From the NCBI GenBank assembly GCA_034336665.1, contig CM067568.1, positions 40,838,770 to 40,902,769 of the forward strand: 64,000 nt of DNA. The letters are read 5' to 3'. The notes under the pieces were generated by a model, which had not been told where the DNA came from, did no database searches, and saw only the letters and a list, made by a program, of their open reading frames with translations. Source of the DNA: Luscinia megarhynchos. Taxonomy: Eukaryota; Chordata; Aves; Passeriformes; Turdidae. Each line of letters starts with the position of its first letter. The stretch's first letter is position 1. Both the position numbers and the translations under genes were made by a program. This document shows positions 12,101-23,900 of the stretch, piece after piece.

Positions 12101-13963
12101 ATGTAAGAGTAACTGAAACTAAAGTGAAAAAAGATCATCTGTATTTTGCAGAAAGCAGGCATGAACGAATCCTCCATGGTGCCATTATGCATTTCTATGC
12201 AGATCTGAAAAGAGAAAGTTACAGTAATTGGTATAGCTTTTAATGAGCAATTCCTCCAATGCATGGAGAATTATCACCAAAGAAGAGGCAGATGCTGAGC
12301 ACCATACATTTAAACTAATGGATTTTTTTTTTTTTTTTACTGTTACTAGCACTTTACCACCTTTGTTTCCTGGTTGTTTCTTTTTTTGCTATTAAAATCT
12401 GGTAACAAAAAATTAGATGGGAGGTAGCATCTGAATTCACATAATTTGCAGTCAGATTTGAGTCAGTTGGTTTTAACAATACAATGAAATGGACTTACCA
12501 TCTTTCAGCTGAAGCTTGCAGCAAAGCTGTCTGGGAATTAACTCACTCCCCCAAAAATACGAAACCCAAAAAATTCCCTTTATACCCCCACAAGAGTATA
12601 TCCATGCTATTTCCAGAACCAGCCCTGGTGATGATATATGATAGAATTACACTTTCTTCCTTTCTGCATTCAGTCTTAAAGATATCTGTTTCTCTGGTGC
12701 TTTCAGACTGTGTTGTTTTTACCTAGGACATAGAGACAGGAGCTTTGTGACATATTTTCAAAAAAAACATGACCCATCATTTTATGCCCTTTGTGGCATC
12801 TCCATGCTTTAGTGATCACCTTATTCTCCAATAAACAGTGTGACTGCCAGTTACAGAATGAACATTTAGGAGTTATTTTTAAGGCAGCTACTGCTAGCAG
12901 TCATGCTATGATCTCAAAGTGTGCAAATAGATTTAAGCCTAGAAGGGGTTTCCAGCCATCATTAAAGTCTGCATGCTGTGTATGAGCTGCTTCCAACAGA
13001 TGAGCAGAGCTTTAAGTCTGTTATGCTGCAGTGATGCCTTTAGTCATATCACTTGGCTGACAATTCTGTAATGATGCATTTCCTGCTAAAGAACATGGGA
13101 TACCCATAATAAAAGGAAATTATAGGTATTCATTGCATTGTTCTGTAGGTACATAGTAACTCTTGGTGTTTTTGCTGATTTTTGCCTTGATGGCAGTTTC
13201 AATTTTATCCCAGGTATTATTCATCTACAATGAATGTCTCATCTCTTTGGATAGACTTTCTTCAGCCTCTCTTCTTTCAGTGGTATGCCTCCATGGTTAT
13301 ATGGGCTAAAATGATCGCCTTTTATTTATTACTTGATAAGGGTATTTCTTTTTCTTTTCATACCAGAAAGGAGTTGCTCCCTCTGACCTCAAAAATGAGT
13401 AGTTTTTCCTCAAACATGCAGTTGGCAACTCATTCCTGTTGTTTGTTATAAGGTGGTGCTTTAATCTAGAGCTAGTCTCCAGCAGTTCTTCTTTCTTTGC
13501 AAGCAATCATATATATTTCTTTTGTTGGTGTTCAAAAGGCACTGTAGCAGTGGAATAGGCTGTTAGGTGTGCATTGTTTGGGTTCTTTGAGATAGCAAAT
13601 ATCTAGCTGACCCTAAGGACAGCCTTGCAGATATTTCCAGTAACACAGCAATGCTCCTATTAAATAAAACAGGCAAAAAAAGGTAAAGAGGTGAGTGACT
13701 TACCTTAGATTTTACAGTACATCACTGCCAAGGCAGAGTGCAGTAGTTCTGGCTTGTACAGGTGCATTCTCAAGAGAAATATCCCTCAATACAAAATTAA
13801 AAGGAATGGTGTTCAGCTTTGGAGCCGGTGTCTTAGCCTGTGGAAGGAGGAGTGAATACAATATGGGCAAAAATGCCCACCTAGAAGCTACAGTTTCACA
13901 GTGCTTATCACTGGATCAATTGGTAATGCTCAGTAAATTTGACTGGGACAATAGGAAAATAGG
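9131..13963. other. Unique DNA, no certain gene
   Basis: AT-rich unique sequence with short poly-T and poly-A runs (for example near 12326). A 12-bp word, gtagtcctcatt, is duplicated at 10303-10314 and 10318-10329. The only coding hint is the doubtful exon at 11122-11186. Confidence 0.5.
11122..11186 (+). CDS. Possible internal coding exon (unidentified)
   Basis: A 65-base segment is bounded by a plausible acceptor (cttggttgcag ending 11121) and a plausible donor (gtaaag from 11187). Only one frame is open. It starts with one base that would complete a split codon, then reads YTYSID ... GLYRRTPNGL and leaves one base (G) over. The segment at 15905 begins with two bases (AG), so the two would join in frame through a GAG codon. 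I do not recognise the protein. A 65-base open stretch flanked by moderate splice signals is expected many times by chance in 64 kb, so this is a hypothesis only. Confidence 0.15.
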
Positions 13964-14112
13964 CTGTTATTATTATACCTATTTTGCAGATGTGGTAAAT
14001 GAATCTCATTCAAGTCTAAAGCAAGACCACACAGGTAGCTGTTGCTAGAGCCAGATATGGGATCCAGGAGCCTTGTGGTATCTAACAGTAGCACCCTAAG
14101 CACTGGATTCCA
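13964..14112 (-). mobile_element. Ancient tRNA-derived SINE, MIR/CORE type
   Basis: Read on the plus strand, the order is: ttattattatacctattttgcagatg (13967-13992); then aagaccacacaggtagctgttgctagagccag near 14022-14053; then gatccaggag (14061); and finally gtagcaccctaagcactgga (14088-14107). This is the inverse of the MIR-type layout: a tRNA-related head with a CTAACCACT-like block, a central GGTCACACAG/AGAGCC core, and a 3' part with CCATTTTACAGATG. All blocks are in order and correctly spaced but diverged. MIR-type SINEs are pre-avian and scarce in birds, so this should be an old copy shared with other amniotes. A neighbouring 3' extension to about 13900 cannot be excluded. Confidence 0.7.
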
Positions 14113-14461
14113 GTGCTTTATCTGAACCCACCCTGCTGCATGCCCGAAAAAGGTTCCCAAGAGAACCACTGGCCAGAAAGCAAAGCTACTTTCCTTTTCC
14201 CTGCTAGCTTGGAGAGGGTTTGAAAGCCTGTGCTAAAACCCTTGGGATTTGTTTTGTTGCATGCTTAGGAAGGTATTGTCTTTTCCTATATACTAAGATT
14301 ATGTAGTATGATAGATGAGTGGTGAGGAGTAATTAAATGCAGGTAACAGCAAGAGACTGCTTCCCTGCACATTTCTGTTTTAGGTTCTTGACTGAGTCCC
14401 CAGGCTTTTGGAGCAGAGACATTCAGTTTTAATCAATCCAGCCAATCTGAAGGTGGTTGGT

Positions 14462-14535
14462 TTTATATATATAAATATATATGTATCTATATATTTATAT
14501 ATGTACTTGTATGTATTAAATATATATAAATAAAA
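14462..14535. repeat. AT-rich simple repeat
   Basis: An imperfect TATA/TATG repeat (tatatatataaatatatatg and similar units) is flanked by aaatatatataaataaaa. It is low-complexity sequence. Confidence 0.9.
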
Positions 14536-15904
14536 ATTTGAATGCATACTTCTCAATGTGTTTGATTTCTAAGAAGAAACTCTAAAGGGGAAACTTCTTC
14601 AAGAGGATTCAGAAAATCCAAGTGTAGAAGATTTTTGATCTTTTTCCTTGTCTCAGAGTTCACCTCTTAAATGAAATTGGGAAAAAACCCTGTGAGAAGA
14701 AGTGGTGTGGAAGTTATGGTGGACTGTTAGCACTTCAGAGCACTCTCAGGAGAGACATTGTGCTAACAGCTGCAGGAACAGCTCATTGCTTGCGGAGGAT
14801 GCAGCTCTGCTCCCTGGTAGGATGGTTGGCTACATGTTCACACGCACTTGCAGAAGAGGAGGAGGGTGAAGGAGATCTTACTTGCAGAAAAGTGAGGATT
14901 CTCAGGTTTTCTGTTGAACAGGGGCATCTGTGCTGAATGCGTCTATTCACTTGTGAGGACATTGAAGCTGCTCAGCCTAGCTAGGTGCAGGCTTTGAGGA
15001 AGAGGATTTAGCAGTTTGAAGTTATCCCTTATCGCAGTTGGTGCGAAATTTTATTTAGCTCAGAAACAGCTGTGTAGTGCCTTTCTATTTAATGTTTTTA
15101 GTAGTTTCTTGCTTACCTTCCTATGCTTATCACCTTCTACTTTACTCAGAAGAAAACATTGGAGATATGGTTTGAAAGACAATGATAAAAAAGATACTGA
15201 GCTGCAGAGCTCGGAACTGAGTGTTGGGTATTTTCTAAGTAACTGAATTTATGTGCAACAAAAAACAAACCGCCATGTTTTATTCTATCAAGAGTGTTAC
15301 ACCAGTAACCTGGGGAAAGACAATAGATATACCTTCATAGGCAGATGAAGGGAATAATGAATAAGACTGGAATAACAATGAGGCAGATATGGGTGGTTAT
15401 CTCCACACTTCAAAAGTTTTTAAGAATTTTAACTGAAAATTGCAAGGGAGTACTGGGGCACTTAATGTATATTTAATTGAGAGCTCCTGCCAAGTATGAA
15501 GAACAGGACTAGCAAAAAGTTGCCTGTGTATAATTTGATGGAGACTGAAACAATAGATCTTTGGAAGATCAGAGATGATCTCTTAATAAGAGAAAAACTA
15601 GCCAGGCTAGGCTGTGAAAATAAAGACAAGCCATATATGTTGGGCAGAGAGTGGAAATCTGTGGAGCAATGCGGAGCTAGGATCACTGTGATGTGTGACC
15701 ATGTCACAGTGACAAATTATAAAAATAATCTTTGTGGCAGAATTATAGATGGCTATGAAATGCTAGCAGAAAGGAGTGTTGTATCCTCAGCTATCTGAAG
15801 ACTGTAAAAGCCAGTGGCTTGTTAAAGTTTTGTAATAGAACTCTTAAATTCAGATGAATTTCACCAACTGATAACTTATTCTAATTCTGCATTTTTATTT
15901 ACAG

Positions 15905-16011
15905 AGGTATACAAAATCTTGAAAGAAAACATAGATTATGGTCAAGCAAGATCAAGGTCATCTTCTGACTTTCTCAAAAAAGCTCAGGAAAGCACAATTT
16001 GGACTCTGTGA
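15905..16011 (+). CDS. Possible terminal coding exon (unidentified)
   Basis: A good acceptor is present: a branch-point-like ctaattctg region and the pyrimidine-rich tttttatttacag ending 15904. It opens a frame that starts with two bases of a split codon and then encodes 34 residues, from VYKILKEN through SRSSSDFLKKAQ to ESTIWTL, before TGA at 16009-16011. The peptide is Ser/Lys-rich and hydrophilic. About 280 bases downstream an ATTAAA lies at 16292-16297 (gcattaaacattgtacattt), a common variant polyadenylation signal, so a 3' terminal exon with a short UTR is possible. The phase fits the possible exon ending at 11186. VYKILKEN faintly recalls a short motif of PDZ-LIM proteins, but I do not trust that as an assignment. 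It may well be chance. Confidence 0.2.
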
Positions 16012-16291
16012 ATTTATTCACCTACATATCCCAAGTCAAGCAGATGTTTGTGAAAACCCTGCTTTTCTAAATGCCAGCAGTTTCATGACTGTCTGTGTTT
16101 TGTAACTTAGTTATATGTCATGGGTGCTAACAATGACATAACAGTGTAGGGTTAGAGTAAAGGCTGGCCTCTGAAAGTGCTGGCCTTTACTGGGGAAAAG
16201 GAATCTCAGCCAGATCTTAGTGGTATTGTGTATGAATCATGCAGGTATAAATAACTGTAATGATTTGTGGCATTTGTATCATTATATATGC

Positions 16292-16297
16292 ATTAAA
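16292..16297 (+). promoter_or_regulatory. Possible polyadenylation signal (ATTAAA)
   Basis: ATTAAA lies in a T-rich context 280 bases after the stop codon of the possible terminal exon. Such hexamers are frequent in AT-rich DNA. It matters only if that exon is real. Confidence 0.2.
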
Positions 16298-16904
16298 CAT
16301 TGTACATTTAGCATAATACAGAATGTATGCATTACCCATAATGATGCAAACTGTGCTTAGCAACAGATTGCCCCACAGGTCAAGGTACTGGAGTCCAGAT
16401 ATATGACATCAGCATCAGAAGCAAAATCAAATACTATAGCAACCACCTGGATTTTTTGGTGGGGTTTTAAGGCTGGATGTTTGCTCTATTTTCTTTTAGG
16501 CACTCAAGTAAAGGCTTGGGATCTTCAAAAGATCACAAAATAATTGATCACACCAAAAAGTTAATAACAAGAGGTTTCCCAGTTCCCTTTGCTGATGCTC
16601 CACTGCAGTGTCAATTACTTGGAAACCAAAGACAGCATAAAGGCCCACTTAACTCACCCGGATAAATCTGGCTACTTTAACCAGTATCAAAACATTTGCT
16701 GGTGTAAGCTGTGGGAAAGACTTTGCCTTTACCCCTGAGACTGAGGAAGCTTTTCTCAAGTATGTGGTAGCTGCTGCTTTTTTTCCCTTGCCCAAGTGCT
16801 ATTTCACTTCAAACACCAATTATACTGTTTTGTTAAATACTTTGTAATACCTAGACATTAAAAGGTGTGGTATAACCTCAGATTTTTCTGCATTAATCAG
16901 CACA

Positions 16905-17100
16905 GTACCAAATACAGTCCCTTGAGGTACTACTACTTCTTTTTCATTGCCAGTAGAATCAACATCAGATCATTAATAGGAGTCACAGAGTTTTTTATGC
17001 TCTGCTAGCCCACAATGCATTGGTCAAAAGTAGAAGCCCAGGTAATTTATAGTTTAAAAAGAATAATCTGCCAAAAGCTGCTGAAATCACCTTGTTCTCA
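16905..17100 (-). mobile_element. Very old CR1-type LINE remnant
   Basis: The order cagtaccaaatacagtccct - tgaggtactactactt - cagatcattaatagg - ctgccaaaagctgctgaaatcac follows the inverse of the CR1 reverse-transcriptase region. In that region a 'cagtacc...cctgaggaac' block precedes 'cattaataa' and then 'gtcaaaagccttactgaaatca'. Similarity is patchy and there are many gaps, so it would be a much older copy than the ones at 20.7 and 59 kb. No frame is usable. Confidence 0.42.
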
Positions 17101-20100
17101 CAAGTGCTGTCTGTGGGTAAGTAGTCTGGTAGAGAAGAGGAAACACCACAGATGAATATCTAGATAGCACTGATGTCTAACTAGTGAAACCTAGTGCTTC
17201 AGCAGTCCTTAACAGCAGCCTGTTTTCTCTGGGGCTGTTTTGAGCTTCTTTCTGCTGTTGAGCAATGAAAAAACCTTTGAAGCAAGGTTCATTACTCATT
17301 TCTATACCTGACACACAAATAACCTTTGAAATCTGCATTAAAACAGTGCATATATTTATATGTGTATTTACTTAGAAATATGTGTATAGTATGAATTTCT
17401 GCATGTGCATAGAGAGAAAGAGAATGAGAATGGTCTGTATTTGTGAGTGTAAATTCAACTTTAATTAGGGGTGAGATCAAAAAAACCTTGAGGGTAAGGC
17501 TGGATCTCTAGGGCCAGGTTTCATGAACTAACTCTTGGTTCAGGTCTTCCCCATCTACATAAGGCAGATCAAAAGTAGAGGTTGAGGTTGTTGAGGGCTG
17601 TAGAGGTAGAGAGGCTGTCAATTCTAGACTTAAATGCAGAACCCTGCAATGCTCTTGGGAAAGTTGAGCCTCACATGAGAAAGTGAGGCTTCTGTTGTTT
17701 GTTTAGGGAGGTAAATCAGTTTGAGTGGGGTGTTATCTGGTAACTATTCCTGTGTCTCCCATGTGTTTAAAGCTCATTGGGAGAACCTGAAATGGTGATG
17801 CTTTGTTTTCAGTGAACAAGGGGTTAACTCTACTCAGCTTTTCACTGGCTTTCTGCATGTGATAGGGAAAGAAGAATAAATTGGTTTAATGACTCGGAGT
17901 AGGGGTTTTGAGACAGGTTGAATCTCATGCTTATTGTAGGAATTGCAAGATTGGGGAAATCTCATGTTTTGTTTTACGCCTGCCTGCGTTAGCTCTTTCT
18001 GCTTTCCTGATTAAGTATCTTTCCTTGAGGAAAATATATTGCTGAGAGTAACTTCATTTATTTGTGATGAGTCATGCCATTGATGTGCATCTTGATAATT
18101 AGTACATGTATATTGCTTCTGTGTGCTTACAGATCTGAGCATAGGAACTTAATTATTTGTGTTCTGCATCACCCAAAACCTGTTAAGAATAACTGAATGT
18201 TTCTGCCAGAGTTATTAGGACAGAGAATAAATGACCTTATTATTCCTTTCTTCCTATTACTGTAATTTCTTCATGTGGGAGGAAATTCTGTAGCCTCATC
18301 TCCAGAGTCTGTGGTGAGGTTGGAACCCCAGTTCTAAGCCCTCTGGGAGCCCAGTTTCAAAGCTACAAGATCCTACCCTGGTTCTAAAGGCACCCCAGGT
18401 CCCATGGTTTCTCAAAGCTGAAGCATCTTCCTAGTTGAATCCTGTTGTTTCAGTTGTATTATCAAAATGCTTCGTGCAAGCATCTCTAAATGTCCTTAAG
18501 TTTATTTTTGATGTCTGCAGAGCTTTTACATGGCATTAACAGTCTTAATTTCTGCTGGCTGTCCATTTTTGTGTTGAATGGCAAGCACCTGACAGAGAAC
18601 TTTTAGCAGATATGGTTTATCTCAACTATGTGTAATAGTTTTGTGTGCATAGCAAGGTGAAGGCAGACTGACTATCTCTTGACTAGACTGTCTTTTCTTG
18701 TGGTGTACACAGGTATCTGTTGGGAATTGGAAGTCAGCTAACTTGACTGCATCTTTTATCCACAGATGAGTTGATGCTCCTAATAGAAGTTCTAATAGGC
18801 CAGTAACCTACTGTTTTAAAAATACTCAATTGGTAACATAGATATCAGTTTTCTGGAAACTAAATTAACCATTGCAGTCATCCTGCTTTTGAGTGACCTG
18901 ACTTGGCTGCTGTTTTGTGCAGTGCAAAAAACTCTTAATGAAATGAGCTGAATGTGGTCTTCAATTCTGTGGATAAGCATGCCTGGCATTTGGCTGCTAC
19001 CTGTTCAGAAATAGCACTGATCAAATGTTAATATTGCTGAAAAAAATTCAAGGAACCAGCTTTTTTCCATTTCTCTGAGAGAATATTTGGATGACCTTAA
19101 AGACTTTTCAAAGATATTCTGCAAGAAAAATATATCTGTCTTATAAATCTGACAGTTTTGCTCATTGTTGCTTACTCAATTTTGTGAACTTTGAATATCT
19201 GAAGTCTTACCTGTTGAACATAGTTATTTAGAGGCATAGTCCTGGAGTTTTGCCTAGTGTGAATCCCTAGTGACTCCAGTGAAATTGGAGGGTTTAGCCT
19301 GGATTTACACCACTAAAGAGTCTGTCTATGCTCACTTCTACCACCAGCATGAGGTGAGGCTCAAGGGAACTGTGTTGGTTGCTCTGCTACCAGTAGCTTA
19401 AATCTTTCTAGTTTGCTCTCCGTTATTACAGAGCTTTAGGAGAAATGCAAGCTGCAGGCAACTGAGGGAAGCTGTGTCCAGTGTGTGTTTAGGAGATAAT
19501 GATCATAACAGCATTGTGCTGAAGGCAGTTCCTATGTTATACCACCAATGCTATGGGGGAGAGTTGCCTTTAAAGCCCTTAAGTCACTGCTTTGTAGCTT
19601 AGTTGCCTTATACCTTTTTTTTGCTGACACTTAGTGAAGATTTTACCAGGGTGCTATGGGAAACAAAGTGTGGTTTACAGCTATCTCCAGGAATAAGGTT
19701 TTGATAATACTTACCCCAGAAAACCTTTCCATAAAAGGGTCGAGTGACACAATGAATGCCTTCAGGAGATCTTCAGTTGCAAAATTTGGCTCAAAGATAG
19801 AATAATTGCAAGAAGATTAGATAAATGTTCTGTGACATAAACACTCAGTGGTGAGATAAGACAAATAAATTTGTTCAGGAAAGCTTTTTACTAGGATGCC
19901 TATGTAAACAGCAAACTGAACTTGAGAGAAACTTGTAAAACTGTTTTGGCTTACTGCAGATGGTGGTTAGGGGCCAGAGAAGAACTAGTGGGAAGGCACA
20001 GAGAACAGGCTCACTTGGTAGAAATGCCTGATACCAGCTTACATTTGCCCCTTATGATATGCTCCCTGACTGCTACAATCATTACAGACTTTAACTGAAA

Positions 20101-20660
20101 AATAGCTTAGAGTTTGAAAGGCAGATTTAAAATGATAGATTATTTAAGTAAAATAGTCCTCTGAGTGTGAAAGACGCCCAGCAAATGACAGAGCCTTAAA
20201 CTGTTCTTTGTTTTTGTGCATTTCTTCTTCCAAGTTTCCCTCACACCTCTTGAAAATTACTTTTGGGCAGGTAAATAAGGAGCAATTCCTCTTTTTCTTA
20301 GGTGTCTCCACAGGCAATGGCACTTCCCCTCCTCTGTCACATGTTACTGGTGCCAAGTTTCACAGACTTTTCTGCAGTGGTTGCCATTGTACAAAGCAGT
20401 GAGAAATGGGCTGTTGAAATTTCATCTAAGCAATGGGCAAGAGAAGGAAATGGCAAAACAACAAACTATGCCAAAACAAAGGAAGAAAAAAACAAATTGC
20501 TTGTGAAAATGTAGGAAGAATGAGGAGCAGGAGTAATTTCCATTAGTTTTCAAATTCAGCAGTTTCCAGTGTAATGTGAGTAACTCTTTATCAGATATCC
20601 TTCTGGCAAGAAGGAAGGGGTTTGTTGAAATAGCAATGATTAAAGGGTATGTTTGTTTCC
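17101..20660. other. Unique DNA, no gene seen
   Basis: No coding exon, RNA gene or young repeat is visible. The only structured element is the near-palindromic ancient repeat at 19253-19315. Confidence 0.6.
19253..19315. repeat. Ancient near-palindromic amniote repeat
   Basis: The segment reads cctagtgtgaatccctagtg, then actccagtgaaattggag, then ggtttagcctggatttacac and cact. The two halves are imperfect inverse complements (tagtgtgaatcc against ggatttacacca; actcca against ttggag). It resembles a palindromic repeat I recall as common in turtle and crocodile genomes, built from gtgtaaatccag and a central tgacttcaatgga. Its family name is not certain to me. Confidence 0.4.
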
Positions 20661-20977
20661 AAAGAATCAGAGTGGTTTGGGTTGGAAGGCACCTCAAAGA
20701 TTATCTAGTTACAATCCCCCTGCCAGGGACGCCTCCCACTAAACCAAGTTGCTTAAAGCCCATCCAAACTGTCCTTGAACAGTCCCTGGGATGAGACATC
20801 CACAGCTTTGCTTGGAGACCTGTTCCAGTGCTTCACCACCCTCGCAGTAAAGAATTTCTTCCTTATATCTGATCTAAACCTTTTCAGTTTAAAGCTCTTC
20901 CCTCTATCCTGTCATTACACACCCTTGTAAAAATCATCATCCAGATTTCTTGGGAGCCCCCTTTAGATACTGAAGAC
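20661..20977 (-). mobile_element. CR1 LINE, well-preserved 3' end
   Basis: Reading from the left, aaagaatcagagtggtttggg and ttggaaggcacctcaaagat are the inverse of the CR1 3' tail. They are followed in order by tgccagggacgcctcccact, cttaaagcccatccaaactg, tgttccagtgcttcaccacc, ctcgcagtaaagaatttctt, ccttatatctgatctaaacc, agctcttccctctatcctg and ccctttagatactgaag. The element is on the minus strand and covers the 3' UTR plus the very end of ORF2. It is truncated about 315 bases from its 3' end. Divergence is moderate, so it is younger than the one at 2285. The 72-codon open frame that crosses it is not a gene. Confidence 0.93.
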
Positions 20978-23900
20978 ATCAACTTTATTTCTTTTTGTTA
21001 GTAATGAAGCCAAAGGCTAGTTATCCAAAAATGGTGTTTTATGGTGGTCAACGGAGACCATGTAATTTCTGTTCTGGACAACTTACTAGAGTGCAACAAA
21101 GATGAGACTAATAAAGTAATGATTTAGACTGTAGAGGTCATTTATGAACATGACAGAATTACCAACATCATCACCAAGCTGGAGGACAGGGTGAAGGTGA
21201 CTGTTGTCTCAGGATTCTGGAGTCTAGAGCAGCAGCCATTCCACTGCTAACAATAGAAACACGAGCTGGGAGCTGACTGCATGTCCTCAGCAGAGCTGGC
21301 AGGATTTTTCCAGGTTGGAATTAGGTACCAGATCAGTTCAGGACAGAAAGTTTGGGTGGGGCAAGCTGTCTTGTCCTACTCTGTCCCATTTCCACCTACC
21401 ATCCTCCACAATAAATGCATACACACACACTCACAGTTTGGCTGTTGTATCCACATCCACTCAATAGATAAATACTTGGTTCCTCTGCACTGCTTATTCT
21501 TTCTCTCTGCAAAGCTGTTACATCTGCAAAACTTCAGAATAGATTCTAAAAGACCCTGTGCTGTGTGTGCTCCAGTCCTACTGCTATGAAGTGTATTGAT
21601 ATACATAGCTGTCTATACAATGTATTTTAGAAAAGCAGATTATTGTGGTATGGTCTTCAATTTGCTAGCACATTTTCATTGAAACAGACCATATTTGAAT
21701 CTGAGGGATCTGTAAAATCTGACCATGGGCAGAGGACCTTGTTGTTAAGTACTACAGTTATTGAGTTTTTCTAACACGCTTGTGATCTTTTATTTAAGGA
21801 GTCAGTTTTATGCAGTTAACAACTATATCTAATACCAGAAGAAAAAGGCCACTCTGCAGAAATACATAGGCATTGTACAGCTTTGTCAATTGTCAATGAG
21901 CTTGTTTGTTCCAGTTATAGTACCATGAAAATGCAGAGAATTCCAAGCCAGAGGTCAGACAGGAAAAGTCATCTTACTGCTTTAATTTCTCGTCTGCACT
22001 CTTGTATTGATTTGTGAATTTTCATCTCCCTCCTTGGTTTTCTGTAATTTGTCTAATGTTATTTGCAAACTTCTATGGTTTAACCACTGTAATACTGGGT
22101 TTGTGGTGCAGGGGACAGAAGACTGACAACCTAACTCAGGGGCAGGGCAAGAGCAAGGCAGTGTGGCTGTGCTCTGTTGTCACAGCCCCAGTCCCTGGCA
22201 CCTGTGAGCAGCACGATTGTGTGCAAGGCACTGTTCTCTGTTGGTGCTCCTATGCTCATGTCCTTGACCTGGATGAACTCGGTGCCTCTCTGCTTTGGAA
22301 AGCGCTCCCACTGCTCATGAGGATCTGCTGTGTAATATTTGTGGTGTTTCCTTCATATCTGTGGTTGCAACTTCTTAAGCCCCTACTCATATTTTACTCT
22401 AAAAGAGTAATGGAAGGATGGAGAGGATAGGAATGAGCCAATATTTCATGTGAAATCCTCTTTGTGATGCAAGTCACAGTCTATGAAGGACCTCACTGTG
22501 TGTCAGCAACTCAATGAGCACTGAAATGAGTTCCTGGATCTCTGCTGATGGCACAACTGCAGGCATGATTTAGCTGCACAGAGTTATTAGTTATACTCAA
22601 AGTGAGTGGATGTAACAATCTTGTACCACTTTAAAATATTTTAGTTCTATGTAATCAGAAATATGTGCAGTAATGGTACATAGCCAAGGAATATTTTACT
22701 GTTGCTAAATGTGCTGCACTTACTGCATGTATATGAAAAGTCACCAGAGCACTTTTCACTAACACTAAGTAGATATAAATAAAAGGAAAACTGTTAAATT
22801 TAAAACTAGCAAAGTAAATGTCATGAATATGCTTGTGTTGAGTGCAAGTAAATAACAGATGTGTTGTCAAATTTATTGGCCTATATTTGTAGCAGCAGAA
22901 ATGAAATTAAACATGCACCACTGTGGTAATGTAGACAGTATTGATATTGCTAGAGGGATTTAGTCTGTGGTGTTATGTAGAAGAAACATTCTTTCTACAA
23001 GAAAAAATTATTTGTGTTCGCTGTCTCAAATCTATCAGTTCTATCCTCACTGAGACCACTGTGCTTTTCCTCTTTTCCCCTTTACTACTCCTCCCAAATG
23101 CATTTGAGGTAGGTTTCCTTATCCCACAGGAGTGGGAGCACAGTGTTGGGAGGCTGCATATGTGCATACCTGTGGTTGCTGGCTACTTCAATGCCTTCTC
23201 CTTTACATCCCATTGGTGGAGAAACCTTTTGCCCCTGGAAGTCAGTCACATTTATCTCTGACTGCCAGACTGTGGTCTTTGCAGACACCAGCGGTTTGAG
23301 AGCCCATCTTTTCATTCTAATAAGTGGGCAAACATTTTCTAAGTGGCAACAACTGTGTCTGCCTGGCTTACAAGGGGCAAAAGCTGATGCTGTCTCTACA
23401 GAATGGGTATGTGTGCTTTAACATTGTCCCTGAAGGGAAATGCCTCCCTTCCCTGCTGCAAAAATCTGCTTTATTTTCATGACTGCATGCCTGAGACCAG
23501 GATGAGTTGTCAAAAGCTAATCCTACACCTTAGATAGTTAAAAAGTCTAAAAGTGTGGAGGGGAAAAACAATCATGAAAGTAAAACAAAGCAAAGAAATC
23601 ATGTAAACAAATTAATTAATTGTCTGGAAATGAGGTGTATGTTTGTAATTTTGCCCTTGTCAAAGGGAAATTGAAGTTCATTATGCTTGCTGCCTGATTT
23701 AAAAGCTCTTTCCTGCACAGCATCACCTAGAGAGAGAAAGAGAGGGAGGCCCATTTGGATCTCATGCATTGGCTGCAGCTTCAATTAAAACAGGAATTCA
23801 TTACTGGAAATCTCCAGAGAGAAGTCTGTTACTTCACTCTTCAGTGTGGGGAGGAGACTGTGTTTTCTTCTGCTGATTCACTCTTTTGTTTTAGTGTGAA

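Larger units (their letters stand above)
14536..16904. other. Mostly unique DNA
   Basis: Apart from the possible terminal exon at 15905 and its trailing sequence, nothing is recognisable. A 100-codon plus-strand frame at 15496-15798 has a protein-like share of charged residues, but it resembles no family and lacks a supporting splice or promoter context. An inverted repeat with 9-bp arms lies at 15683-15712. Confidence 0.5.

Noticed and set aside
22014..22430. 138-codon plus-strand frame with hydrophobic ends
   Set aside because: No known family, no splice or promoter context, and a locally GC-richer patch. It is compatible with chance.
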